A stretch of 64,000 nt of DNA from Pasteurellaceae bacterium Orientalotternb1 (GTDB taxonomy: Bacteria > Pseudomonadota > Gammaproteobacteria > Enterobacterales > Pasteurellaceae): the NCBI GenBank assembly GCA_011455275.1, contig CP015028.1, forward strand, positions 1,152,911 to 1,216,910. Direction: 5' to 3'. The notes below the pieces were generated by a model, which saw only the letters and a list, made by a program, of their open reading frames with translations, did not search any database and was not told the DNA's origin. Shown here piece after piece: positions 22,401 through 30,449 of the stretch (position 1 is its first letter; every line of letters starts with the position of its first letter). Position numbers and translations under genes: made by a program.

Positions 22401-25184
22401 TCTGCCTTGAATAATGCACAAGGTGTGATTGCAGCACAAAAAGCCACGTTAAACTTGCAAACGGGGAGCCTTGACAACCAGCAAGGGAAAATCTTTGCAC
22501 AACAGCGTGCAGAGGTAAATGCAGGTGCGGTGAATAACCAGCAAGGGCTGATTCGTGCGGATAAACACTTGTCTTTGAACACTTACTCTCAACAGTTAGA
22601 TAACCGCAACACCCAAGGCAAAGAGCAAGGCGTTGTGGGCTTAGGTGAGGTGGTATTAAGCGGAATTTCAAACTTACTCAATCAACAAGGGACGCTCTAT
22701 GCGGATAATGCACTCAATGCCACCATTCAACACAATGTCAATAATACGCAGGGCATTATTCAAAGCAATAACCAGCTTACTCTGTCTGCCTCAAGTATTG
22801 ACAACCAAGCAGGTAAAATCAGTGCGAAGTCTAACACTCTTACTGCTAACCAGATAAACAATCGTGCAAATGGAAGTGATGGCTCGCTGATTTCAGGGGA
22901 GACACTGACGTTAAATGTACAACAGCTTGACAACCAAGGCACGAAAGCCACTACGGATGTACCAACACAAGGGGTTCAGGCAACTCACCTGACATTGCAG
23001 GCGGACACCCTAAACAACCAACAAGGCGGCATTTACGCCACAGAGACAGCGAATCTCACCGCCACCACGAGCCTTGACAATACACAAGGTGAGCTCCTCT
23101 CTGCAAATCGTCTTGATATTCATCATATTGGGCAATTGATGCTCAATAACCAAGACGGGCTGATTCAGGGGGCAAACCAAGTTAACCTCAACGCAAAAGG
23201 CTTGACCTCGGAAGGACGTATCAAAACCGCAGGGGATTTAGCTATTGGGTTAAAAGATAGCTTTACGCTCAACAATGCCTTTGACGTGGGCAACAACTTG
23301 ACCTTTAGCACTGAAGGGGATTTTGATAATCACACAGTACAGCGAGTCAAAAACAAAGCGACCTTTACGGCAAATCACATCACCAACCATGCGAATGCGG
23401 AAATCTCAGCGAATGACACTGCCCTTAATAGCCAAGCACTCACCAACCGTGGGTTAATTGATGGGGCTAACACCCGCATTAACAGTACCAGTGTAACCAA
23501 CATTGGCACAGGGCGGATTTACGGTAATCATTTAGCCTTTAAATCGCAAACCATTAACAATCTTGCTGAAACTGTCAATAGCGACACGAAAGCGGGCACG
23601 ATTGCGGCACGAGAGCGCTTGGATTTTGGGGTGGGGACCTTAACCAACCGTGACCATGCGTTGATTTTAAGTTTGGGGGATTTAGCTGTTGGAGGTGAGC
23701 TGGATAGTAAAGGCAATGCGGTTGGTAAAGCGACGTTTGTAGATAATGGCAGTGCGACGATTGAGGCATTGGGGAATGGGCGTATTAATACCGCCAGATT
23801 GTTGAACCATGATCTATATTTAGAACTTTTCGAAAATCAGAAAAAAGAATTTGTGCATGAGATGGCTTTACAAACTGATAGTAAACGCTACAGAGTGGGT
23901 GTAGATGGCGATTTTGCTTGGAATAAGAAAAATCGAGATGCTTGGTTTGACTTCTATGATAGAGATAAGCCAACCATTTACCAAAAGGAATGGTTTGGGT
24001 GGAAATATGATCGTATAACCAGAACACCTTTCATTAAGTCACAGGCTCTCGCGAATATTAGAGTAGGTCAAGACTTGATTTTGAGCGGTGATGATCTCCA
24101 TAACAAATATAGTAATTTATTGGTTGGTGGAAAATTATTTCTTGGGGAATCTGTATTTACAGAAAATAAAACAAATGATTCTTTAGTTGGTAATGGAATT
24201 AAGCTTAATAATGAGGATTTAAAAGAGTTTATTAAGATTGATGAATCTGGCTATTCTTATTTTTTAAAACATTATAAAAGTAAAAATGGGAGACATGGAC
24301 ACAAAGAAGATAATATTTATTATTTTACTAAGCCTACTGAGAAATTAATAAAGAAATTTAATTTGGTTCTTAATACTATAGGTGTAAAGCTAAATTCTAC
24401 TGCAACAGTTGAGTCCCAAATTGTAGCTAAGGATATTACCTTGGATACCGGTCGCATCAATTCAGGAGGCAAGTTGGATATCAATACTGTTCCAGTCGAT
24501 AATTCAGCGATTCAAGGCTCTGATCCAACTCATATTGTTTTAAACCCGACGATTGATACTCAAAATGCGAATAAAGCCATCAATTCAGGACAAGTGATAG
24601 GAAAGATTACGACGGGTTCTACGGTACAAAATACAGGCGATTTCCCAACGATTAAAACGCATTTAACGGATATTACCTTGCCAAAAGCAAGCCTGTATCA
24701 AATCAATCCAGATAATCCGACTTATTTAGTCGAAACCGATCCGAGATTTACGCAACGTGACCAATGGTTAAGCAGTGACTATATGCTTAATCAGCTTCGT
24801 CACGACCATAACCTTACCCATAAACGTCTAGGAGACGGATTCTACGAGCAACGAGTCATCAACGAACAAATCAACCAACTCACGGGTCGTCGTTTTATTG
24901 AAGGCTATCACTCTGATTTAGAGCAATATCGAGCCTTAATGAATAACGGGCTTAAGTATGCACAGCAGTTCAATTTAGCTATTGGTGTTGGTTTAACCGC
25001 CCAGCAGATGTCAGAACTCACCACTGATATGGTGTGGCTGGTGAATAAAGAAGTCACCTTACCAAACGGTCAGAAAGTTACCGCCCTTACTCCGCAAGTT
25101 TATCTCGTGGCACGCAACAGTGATATTACTTCCCGTGGAGCTGTGATTTCAGCGAATGAAATTGTGGGGAATGTGGGGATTTGA
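19464..25184 (+). CDS. cdiA: CdiA/FhaB-type TpsA exoprotein, 5' part (frameshifted gene)
   Basis: N-terminal 1906 residues of a CDI effector stick. ESPR extended signal peptide (MNKKCFRVIFSKTLQRLIV, then SELAKAEGKA), hydrophobic core to LAE near residue 68, and a TPS secretion domain (about 70-300, with NPSGIHCQGCGIINSDRATF). A long run of FHA-1 repeats (DNxQGxL, NNxxG units) extends to about 1440, then a distinct segment (about 1450-1655) at the receptor-binding position. A YP-type domain (YLVETDPRFTQRDQWLSSDYML; RLGDGFYEQRVINEQI) follows to about 1900. ATG 19464 has AAGG upstream and begins the ESPR, so the 19410 start is rejected. The frame ends at a one-base deletion in GGGG (25175-25178); the protein continues in the next entry. 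Confidence 0.9.
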   Translation: MNKKCFRVIFSKTLQRLIVTSELAKAEGKAKESNSFSDLQIFARIRPLVFSLFCALGLVSTPTLAETLIIQADKTAPKHQQPIILQTANGLPQVNIQTPNDKGLSHNKYSKFDVDTQGAILSNSRTNVQTQQAGWVQGNPYLARGEAKIILNEVNSNDPSLLKGYVEVAGKKADVIIANPSGIHCQGCGIINSDRATFTTGKPQIQHGNLESFVVEKGKVKVDGKGLDNSRVDYTEILAREVQANAGIWSKKEAKVITGKNTVKRKDTPTDLQIIHSNQPLAGEVQPQFAVDVGELGGMYSGKIHLIGTEQGVGVRNAGHIGASSDTLQIDSKGRIINTGTLNANQAINLTATKSIANTGKIENRQGDIQLNTNADIKQDGSIVSRQGNIQQHADTTISQQGETVAKGDVHYQAQTINANQGSLIAAGVTVQDNHNSEVRTLDAQSAQGKSLQVSATDNATLQGKHIASGTLNLHAGSVSLNHSQNSAHTIMVQGTTGNIEANSALFTAQADLQLKTPQALSTQSSHLTANKIRTEQASLNATNATWKQTGTDDFELKGKELITTNAALSTQGNFKLEANQLDNAQGTLSSAKSLTLKVEKTLNSEGGQLLAAEDLYLTTESLNNDSGLVYAKQDVGVVVTESLRNQNTKGDNKGIIAGQGLSLTGKDIDNTQGKIAGQQLAVEATQLRNDEGTLYAKETLNLNAMQATNHQGVIATEKQASLSLSQLEQKGGRIEAQTLNVNGDNIRSTDNSLIFAENLKLTTQAQLSNQEGRIVAKNDGQIVTGGPLDNQRGTIGSQTGSLTLNTHHHNLDNTQGNLVAAQQLRLDSGTFTNEQGLVSAQKVTLNASQAIDNRNTQNADNPKGIVAQNTLEINAKHLNNNNGKVLAGGQLDLNNETFSQVAGLVSANVLHLIAKDVSSTQGSEISGNTATLTVDTLNNRDSKLVTQQAMSVEAKSGIQNQGGVIASLEDTLNINTHQSALNNAQGVIAAQKATLNLQTGSLDNQQGKIFAQQRAEVNAGAVNNQQGLIRADKHLSLNTYSQQLDNRNTQGKEQGVVGLGEVVLSGISNLLNQQGTLYADNALNATIQHNVNNTQGIIQSNNQLTLSASSIDNQAGKISAKSNTLTANQINNRANGSDGSLISGETLTLNVQQLDNQGTKATTDVPTQGVQATHLTLQADTLNNQQGGIYATETANLTATTSLDNTQGELLSANRLDIHHIGQLMLNNQDGLIQGANQVNLNAKGLTSEGRIKTAGDLAIGLKDSFTLNNAFDVGNNLTFSTEGDFDNHTVQRVKNKATFTANHITNHANAEISANDTALNSQALTNRGLIDGANTRINSTSVTNIGTGRIYGNHLAFKSQTINNLAETVNSDTKAGTIAARERLDFGVGTLTNRDHALILSLGDLAVGGELDSKGNAVGKATFVDNGSATIEALGNGRINTARLLNHDLYLELFENQKKEFVHEMALQTDSKRYRVGVDGDFAWNKKNRDAWFDFYDRDKPTIYQKEWFGWKYDRITRTPFIKSQALANIRVGQDLILSGDDLHNKYSNLLVGGKLFLGESVFTENKTNDSLVGNGIKLNNEDLKEFIKIDESGYSYFLKHYKSKNGRHGHKEDNIYYFTKPTEKLIKKFNLVLNTIGVKLNSTATVESQIVAKDITLDTGRINSGGKLDINTVPVDNSAIQGSDPTHIVLNPTIDTQNANKAINSGQVIGKITTGSTVQNTGDFPTIKTHLTDITLPKASLYQINPDNPTYLVETDPRFTQRDQWLSSDYMLNQLRHDHNLTHKRLGDGFYEQRVINEQINQLTGRRFIEGYHSDLEQYRALMNNGLKYAQQFNLAIGVGLTAQQMSELTTDMVWLVNKEVTLPNGQKVTALTPQVYLVARNSDITSRGAVISANEIVGNVGI
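23810..24430 (+). other. AT-rich insert at the CdiA receptor-binding position
   Basis: This part of cdiA encodes FENQKKEFVHEMAL through the stretch before IVAKDITLD. It lacks the FHA DNxxG periodicity and is rich in Lys, Asn, Tyr and Phe. It is clearly more A/T-rich than both flanks. In characterised CdiA proteins the receptor-binding domain lies between FHA-1 and the YP domain, which is where this segment sits. I infer a swapped receptor-specificity module. Confidence 0.6.
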
Positions 25185-28100
25185 AAAACTCAGGGGTGAT
25201 TGCAGGGCGGGATTTAACCCGTCTTCACTCCAACCAATTAGAAAACCGCGGGGTGATTTTAGGGCAAAGTGTTGACCTTTCAGCCAAACAAGACCTAATC
25301 AATTTAGGTGGGCGAATTGAAGCCATTGACGCCCTCTCTCTCACAGCAGGTAAAAAACTGGACATTGCCAGCCCCCTTTCTCATGCCCAAAGCGGAGATG
25401 GCAACTTCGAGCGTACTGTTGTTGACCAGTTAGGGAGCGTTAAAGTCACGGGCGATAATGGTCGTTTGAACTTACACAGTGATGGTAATTTAACCATCAA
25501 AGGTGCATTAGTTGAAAGCAACGGCACACTGCGTGCCGAGGCAAAAGATATTGACATCACCACCCTGCAGACTAAAAACAAAGAGCACTATAACGTCGAT
25601 GCCGATAACTACTACCGTTTAGACCAGCAAGCAGAGGTGGGCAGTCAGCTTACTGCGGATAAAGGCATCGCCCTCGTTGCCGAGCAAACGGCTAATTTAC
25701 GTCAAGCGGAGCTTAGCAGCCTCAATGGCAATGTCACCGTTGGTGCATTGCAAGGTGATGTGAATATTGAAACAGGGCACGCTGAAGAGCAACTGGCCAC
25801 AGCCATGAAATCGACCTCTAAAGGTTGGTTTAGCAAAACGACCGAAACTCGCCGTTATGAACATCACACGAATGATGCAGTTGGCAGTTCGCTAGACGGT
25901 CAAAATGTGAATGTAATTGCAGAAAAAGGCAGCGTGAATATCAAAGGCTCTTCCGTGGTTGCGGAGCAAGACCTCAATATTTTCGGCAAAGAAGGGGGTG
26001 CCATCTTGTCTGATGTGGATACTCGCTACCAACAAGAAGAAAGCCAAAAAACGAAGAAAGGGTTGATGAGTTCAGGTGGTGGATTCGGTTTTACGGTGGG
26101 CAAGAAAAAAGAGACCGTCGAATCTGACCTCACCAAAGAGCGTGCGGCGCGCAGTCAAGTGGGAAGCTTGCAAGGCAATACGACGATTGTCACCGACGGT
26201 CACTACCAACAAACGGGCAGTGTGGTGACATCACGAGATGGCGATGTTGACATCTTAGCCAAAACCGCGACGGTCGAAGCTGCACGCTCAGAGTATGAAA
26301 GCAACTACAAACGCACCTTTGAACAAAAAGGGATAACGGTTGCGGTGAACATCCCCGTGGTTCAAGCAATACAAGCGGTCACTTCCGCAGTAAATTCTGC
26401 AAAAGCGGTGGGAAGCAGTAAGAGCGACCGCATTAACGCCCTTGGTGCCGTGAATGCGGGTTTTGAAGCGTGGCGTGCAGGACAACAAGTTGGCCAACTT
26501 GCCAATGCCTTGAGTCAAAATCCAACAGAAGCGATGAGCCAAGGTGTGAGTGTCTCGATTACTTACGGCGAGCAGAAGAGTGTGGAAACCCAACACAGCA
26601 AAGGCAACACCGTAGAGAAAAGTGCCATCAATGCGGGCGGTAAAGCCACCATTCGCACAGAAGGTGCAGGCAGCGACTCGCATATTACGATTGCAGGTGC
26701 CGATGTGGCGGGCAAAGGCGGTACAAAACTGTCTGCGGAAGGGGATGTCAATATTGTGGCTGTTGATGAAAACCATATTGAACGCAGTAAGAACAAGTCT
26801 TCAGGCTTCAATGCGGGTGTCGCCATTAGCTATGGCAGCAGTGGCTTTGCTTTTGGGGTGACCGCAGGGGGTAATGTTGCCAAAGGCTATGGTAATGGCG
26901 AAAGTCAGGCTTGGGTAGGCAGCCAAGTGGGCAGCCGCGAGAGCCATACTGAGATAGAAAGCGGCGGCAATGCCAATGTGATTGGCTCCCAAATTCAGGG
27001 CCAAAAAATCAAACTCAAGGCTGAGAACCTCAATGTGCAAAGCTTGCAAGATACGATGAAGTATGAGGGCAAACAAGAAAGTGCCTCCGCCCAAGTGACG
27101 GTGGGTTATGGAGCCTCAGGCAGTGCGAGCTATAGCAAATCGAAAGTGAAAGCGGATATGGCCACAGTCAACCAGCAAGCGGGATTGTTTGCGGGAGATG
27201 AGGGCTATGAGGTGGATATTGACAAATACACCGAATTAACTGGTGGGCTCATCACCTCAAGTGCAAAAGCGGAAGCCGAAGGCAAAAACCGCTTTAGCAC
27301 GGGAACGCTCAGTCACCAAGATATTAAAAACCACTCTGAGCACAAAGGCAGTGCGATAAGCGTGAGTGGCTCTGCGGCGGCGAACTTTGATACCCCATTG
27401 GGTAAATACGGCCAGGAACAAAGCTCGAAGACGGTGACTGACGAGAAGGGAAATACTCAGTTTGCGACAGGTAAAGACTCGTTGCAAGTGGGAGCGAATG
27501 TAGGTATTGGCTCAGATAAAGACATCCAACGTAGCCAAACGAAATCGGGCATCAATACGGCTAATCTCACCATCCGAGATGAACAGGGGCAGTTAGCGAA
27601 GACGGGTAAAACGGCAGCCAAAACGCAAGCCGCGATAAAAACCGACATCATACTGGAAACGGCAGAAGCGAACTCAGGGAGGTTAGAGAGCCGTTTTGAT
27701 AAAAACCAGTTACAGAAAGAGCTGGATTACCAGGTCAAGGTCACGAGTGAATTCCAAAGCATCACCAAACCTGTGATTGATGAAGCAATGGCAAGCCACG
27801 CCGCAAGCAAACGCAAAGAAGCGGATGATTTAGAGAAACAAGGCAAGTATCAACAGGCGGCTCAAATTCGAGAAGAGGCGAAGGATTGGGAGACGGGCGG
27901 CAAATATCGCCAAGTGGTGGATTCAATTACCAATGCGGTGGGCTTAGCGTTAGGTGGTAAACCGACGGAGGGCGTGATTGCTGGTGCGGCTTCGCCATAT
28001 ATCAACGAGCAAATTAAGCGAGCAACCGAAAATATCCGTGAACTCAATGTGCCAGCGCATATGATTTGGGGAGCGATTGAGGCAGAACTCAACGGCGGAA

Positions 28101-29209
28101 AAGCATTGAGTGGTGCTGCAGCTGCGGGCGTGGGTGAGGCAGGTGCACACTATCTCACGCAAGCACTTTATGGTACAGACAATCCAGAAAGTTTAACCGA
28201 AGCGCAGAAGAAGACGATTGCAGACTTGAGTAAAGTGGCAGGCGGCGTTGCTGCGGGGTTAGCGTCTTCCACAAGTGGTGGAAGCTCCTTTAACATTGCG
28301 AGCGATGTGAGTGATGGAATGGGGATTGCGGAAAGTGCTGTGGAGAATAATTATTTGAGGGCAAAAGATATTCAAAGCTGGGTTAGAATGTATGAAAATG
28401 CTACGCCTGAAGAAAGAGCCTCTTTGATTGAGAAGGCAGCCTCTGTAGATGAGAAATATTTAGTTGAAGCACTAGAAACTCGAATATCTAAGAGGGAGCT
28501 GGTCAAAAGAAAAGCGGATTTAGAGGCTCTTAAAGATAATTTCATTTGTCAACAAAACTGCCAATTACTGGTAACGGATAGTATAGAGCAGCTTGATTTA
28601 TTGATTGATAACTATGAGCCATTGCAACAAGCAAAAGTGAAAAATACAGCTCCAGCTTTAGCAATAGGGATGCTAACAATGGGGAGCTCATCTGTTGTAA
28701 GTAAGATTTTGCCTAAAATAATTGATAAACCAGTTATTATTGCTGGTGGTTTTGGTGGAGGAACTGAATTAGCTGGACAACTCATCGAAAACGATGGAGA
28801 TATTACGAAAGTTGATGGAACGAAAGTTGTAGTTTCAACTACTACAGGTGTTGTTACTAAAAATATGGGGGCTTTTAGTGTTGGAGCAACAAATGCGGGA
28901 GTTGAAGCTCTTGATGCACTAAGAACTGGTAAGAATCCTATCTATGAAGGGATTTCTTCAGGAATTATTTCTGGAGGAACTGCAAAGTTTGGTGGATATG
29001 TTCAGAACAAAGTTAATAGTAAGTTTAACCCCAAAAATAAGGAGTATGAGTTTAAGAGAATAAATACAGAAATTCCTATCTATAAACAAGTAGATAAGAA
29101 TCTTACCCCTTCTGTGATTGGAAACTCAGTGGAGAACTTTAGCTCTAAAGCGCTGAAAAATATTACTGATAGTATGAATAAGAAACTTTCTGAGGTGAAT
29201 GATGAATAG
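25181..29209 (+). CDS. cdiA: CdiA 3' part: FHA-2, pretoxin, VENN and C-terminal toxin
   Basis: Continuation of cdiA in the next frame. LKNSGVIAGRDL joins directly to ISANEIVGNV of the 5' part if one G is restored. Contents: FHA-2 repeats (about 30-780), a pretoxin domain with a coiled segment (KRKEADDLEKQGKYQQAAQIREEA split near 865) and ELNVPAHMIWGAIEAELNGG, and VENNY at about 1054-1058 (28340-28354). The 284-residue CT has no recognised nuclease motif. It contains two glycine-rich hydrophobic stretches (ALAIGMLTMGSSSVV; VIIAGGFGGGTELAGQL) and GISSGIISGGTAKFGGYV, compatible with membrane insertion. No proper start codon exists here; alone it could not be secreted. Confidence 0.85.
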   Translation: MKNSGVIAGRDLTRLHSNQLENRGVILGQSVDLSAKQDLINLGGRIEAIDALSLTAGKKLDIASPLSHAQSGDGNFERTVVDQLGSVKVTGDNGRLNLHSDGNLTIKGALVESNGTLRAEAKDIDITTLQTKNKEHYNVDADNYYRLDQQAEVGSQLTADKGIALVAEQTANLRQAELSSLNGNVTVGALQGDVNIETGHAEEQLATAMKSTSKGWFSKTTETRRYEHHTNDAVGSSLDGQNVNVIAEKGSVNIKGSSVVAEQDLNIFGKEGGAILSDVDTRYQQEESQKTKKGLMSSGGGFGFTVGKKKETVESDLTKERAARSQVGSLQGNTTIVTDGHYQQTGSVVTSRDGDVDILAKTATVEAARSEYESNYKRTFEQKGITVAVNIPVVQAIQAVTSAVNSAKAVGSSKSDRINALGAVNAGFEAWRAGQQVGQLANALSQNPTEAMSQGVSVSITYGEQKSVETQHSKGNTVEKSAINAGGKATIRTEGAGSDSHITIAGADVAGKGGTKLSAEGDVNIVAVDENHIERSKNKSSGFNAGVAISYGSSGFAFGVTAGGNVAKGYGNGESQAWVGSQVGSRESHTEIESGGNANVIGSQIQGQKIKLKAENLNVQSLQDTMKYEGKQESASAQVTVGYGASGSASYSKSKVKADMATVNQQAGLFAGDEGYEVDIDKYTELTGGLITSSAKAEAEGKNRFSTGTLSHQDIKNHSEHKGSAISVSGSAAANFDTPLGKYGQEQSSKTVTDEKGNTQFATGKDSLQVGANVGIGSDKDIQRSQTKSGINTANLTIRDEQGQLAKTGKTAAKTQAAIKTDIILETAEANSGRLESRFDKNQLQKELDYQVKVTSEFQSITKPVIDEAMASHAASKRKEADDLEKQGKYQQAAQIREEAKDWETGGKYRQVVDSITNAVGLALGGKPTEGVIAGAASPYINEQIKRATENIRELNVPAHMIWGAIEAELNGGKALSGAAAAGVGEAGAHYLTQALYGTDNPESLTEAQKKTIADLSKVAGGVAAGLASSTSGGSSFNIASDVSDGMGIAESAVENNYLRAKDIQSWVRMYENATPEERASLIEKAASVDEKYLVEALETRISKRELVKRKADLEALKDNFICQQNCQLLVTDSIEQLDLLIDNYEPLQQAKVKNTAPALAIGMLTMGSSSVVSKILPKIIDKPVIIAGGFGGGTELAGQLIENDGDITKVDGTKVVVSTTTGVVTKNMGAFSVGATNAGVEALDALRTGKNPIYEGISSGIISGGTAKFGGYVQNKVNSKFNPKNKEYEFKRINTEIPIYKQVDKNLTPSVIGNSVENFSSKALKNITDSMNKKLSEVNDE

Positions 29210-29426
29210 TTTTATAAGATGGGGTATGTATTATTTTTTAGTTTTTTTTATGACTTCTTTTGTAATATATCTTGTTATGTGTTTGTTTTCGATAATATAT
29301 GGGATATTTATAGGGTTGAATTTTAAGGAGTCATTTTTATTGGCAGTTAGATTAAAAGATCTTTTTACTGTTTTTGGTCTCTCAATTTTAGGTGCTGTGA
29401 TTATGCCTTTTTTACATAGGAGGTGA
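29202..29426 (+). CDS. Probable CdiI immunity protein, two-helix membrane protein
   Basis: 74 residues. Hydrophobic helix about 8-36, then an amphipathic loop with NFKESFLLAVRLKDL, a second helix about 52-70 and a basic end HRR. It overlaps the cdiA 3' end by 8 bases, and the GAGG at 29192 serves it; ATG 29199 is an alternative. Being the first gene after the CdiA tip, it is the expected cognate immunity. Small integral-membrane immunity proteins usually protect against toxins that attack the inner membrane, which fits the hydrophobic CT. I recognise no family; function is inferred from position and topology. Confidence 0.65.
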   Translation: MNSFIRWGMYYFLVFFMTSFVIYLVMCLFSIIYGIFIGLNFKESFLLAVRLKDLFTVFGLSILGAVIMPFLHRR

Positions 29427-29498
29427 TCTAAGTATGTTTAGTAATACGTAAAGTGAATTCTAGAAATTATGGAGATTATATACAGAAAGGTAAATGAT

Positions 29499-29882
29499 AT
29501 GTGGAAGATATATAGAAATGATCATTCAGATCTTAATTTTGCATTAGGGTGCTTATATTGCGATGCAATTTCGTTATCAGAATTTAAGAAGTGGATTGAG
29601 CTAGTGATTATTAATTCTGATGTAGAGTTAATACCTAATTATTTTTATGATTTATTAGATTTTCAAGATCATCTTTTTCATATGAAAAGAATTTTTGGGT
29701 TTGATATTATCAACGATCTTTCTACTATAGATGAGTATAGTATTTATGGTATATCTTATTTAAGAAAGAATAAGGTGTATGAGTCACCAATAGATAAAGA
29801 AAGTGCGATTTTATGCCTACAAAAAAATCCACATATATTAGAACGATTCAAAAAATTCTTCCCTTTTATTGATGAAATTTAA
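29499..29882 (+). CDS. Small soluble protein, probable orphan immunity protein
   Basis: 127 residues, no signal or membrane helix, A/T-rich, rich in Phe, Tyr, Ile and Asp. Readable stretches include WIELVIINSDVELIPNYFYDLLDF, YGISYLRK and a C-terminal ILERFKKFFPFIDEI. ATG 29499 has GAAAGG eight bases upstream, better than ATG 29469. It stands between the resident immunity gene and the first orphan cassette without a toxin of its own. I do not recognise the family. Its place in a CDI immunity train makes an orphan immunity gene the best guess. Confidence 0.5.
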   Translation: MWKIYRNDHSDLNFALGCLYCDAISLSEFKKWIELVIINSDVELIPNYFYDLLDFQDHLFHMKRIFGFDIINDLSTIDEYSIYGISYLRKNKVYESPIDKESAILCLQKNPHILERFKKFFPFIDEI

Positions 29883-29910
29883 ATGATGGAATATATCTAT
29901 CAAATCAGGA

Positions 29911-30420
29911 ATGCATTTTGCCAGTGCGGTGGACGTTTTTACCGATAAGCTACATCAAGAAGCCAAAGAGAGAGAAGAAGCTGCTAAGCAAGAAGTTGAT
30001 GCGGCTAGAGTTTCTGGAGATAAACAAAGGTTAGAATCTGCACAGCAAATTTATCGTGATGCAGTTAAAAGCAGTGAAAATTGGGAGATGGGAGGAAAAT
30101 ATAAACAAGCTGCAGATGCAATTACTGCTACTTTAACCTTAGCCCTAGCAGGAAAACCAGCAGAAGCCATTTTGGCAGGAGGAGACTCACCATATATCAA
30201 CCAAGCGATTAAAGAGATTACAAAAGATACACCTGAATTAAATGTGCCAGCTCATATTCTTTGGGGAGCAGTTGAATCGCATTTGAAAGGAGGAAATGCT
30301 GTCTCAGGGGCAATTGCAGTCGGAGTTGGAGAGGCAACGGCTTATTATTTAACAAAAGAGTTGTATCAAAAAGATCCGAGAGAGCTCACAGAATCTGAGA
30401 AAAACAAATCAGCGAATTAA
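29911..30420 (+). pseudogene. Orphan CdiA pretoxin module 1 (truncated by frameshift)
   Basis: 169 residues homologous to the pretoxin part of the resident CdiA: ENWEMGGKYKQAADAI matches DWETGGKYRQVVDSI, and ELNVPAHILWGAVESHLKGGNAVSG matches ELNVPAHMIWGAIEAELNGGKALSG. There is no secretion signal, as expected for an orphan cassette, and the ATG may not be used. After LTESEK the frame stops at 30420. Restoring one A in the run at 30400-30404 gives KQISELSQLTSVVASGL and continues into the next entry. It can serve as homology for recombination into cdiA. Confidence 0.75.
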
Positions 30421-30449
30421 GCCAACTAACATCAGTAGTTGCAAGCGGT

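Noticed and set aside
19464-23800. Regular short repeats that might be read as a CRISPR or tandem DNA array
   Set aside because: The periodicity is at protein level (FHA DNxxG units); the DNA units are not identical, and no cas genes or spacers are present.
26288-26776. 162-codon minus-strand open frame inside the cdiA 3' part
   Set aside because: Opposite to well-defined FHA-2 coding sequence; low-quality composition and no start signal.
25181-29209. 3' part of cdiA as an independent secreted gene
   Set aside because: No ATG start, signal peptide or TPS domain; it aligns as the continuation of the 5' part once one G is restored.
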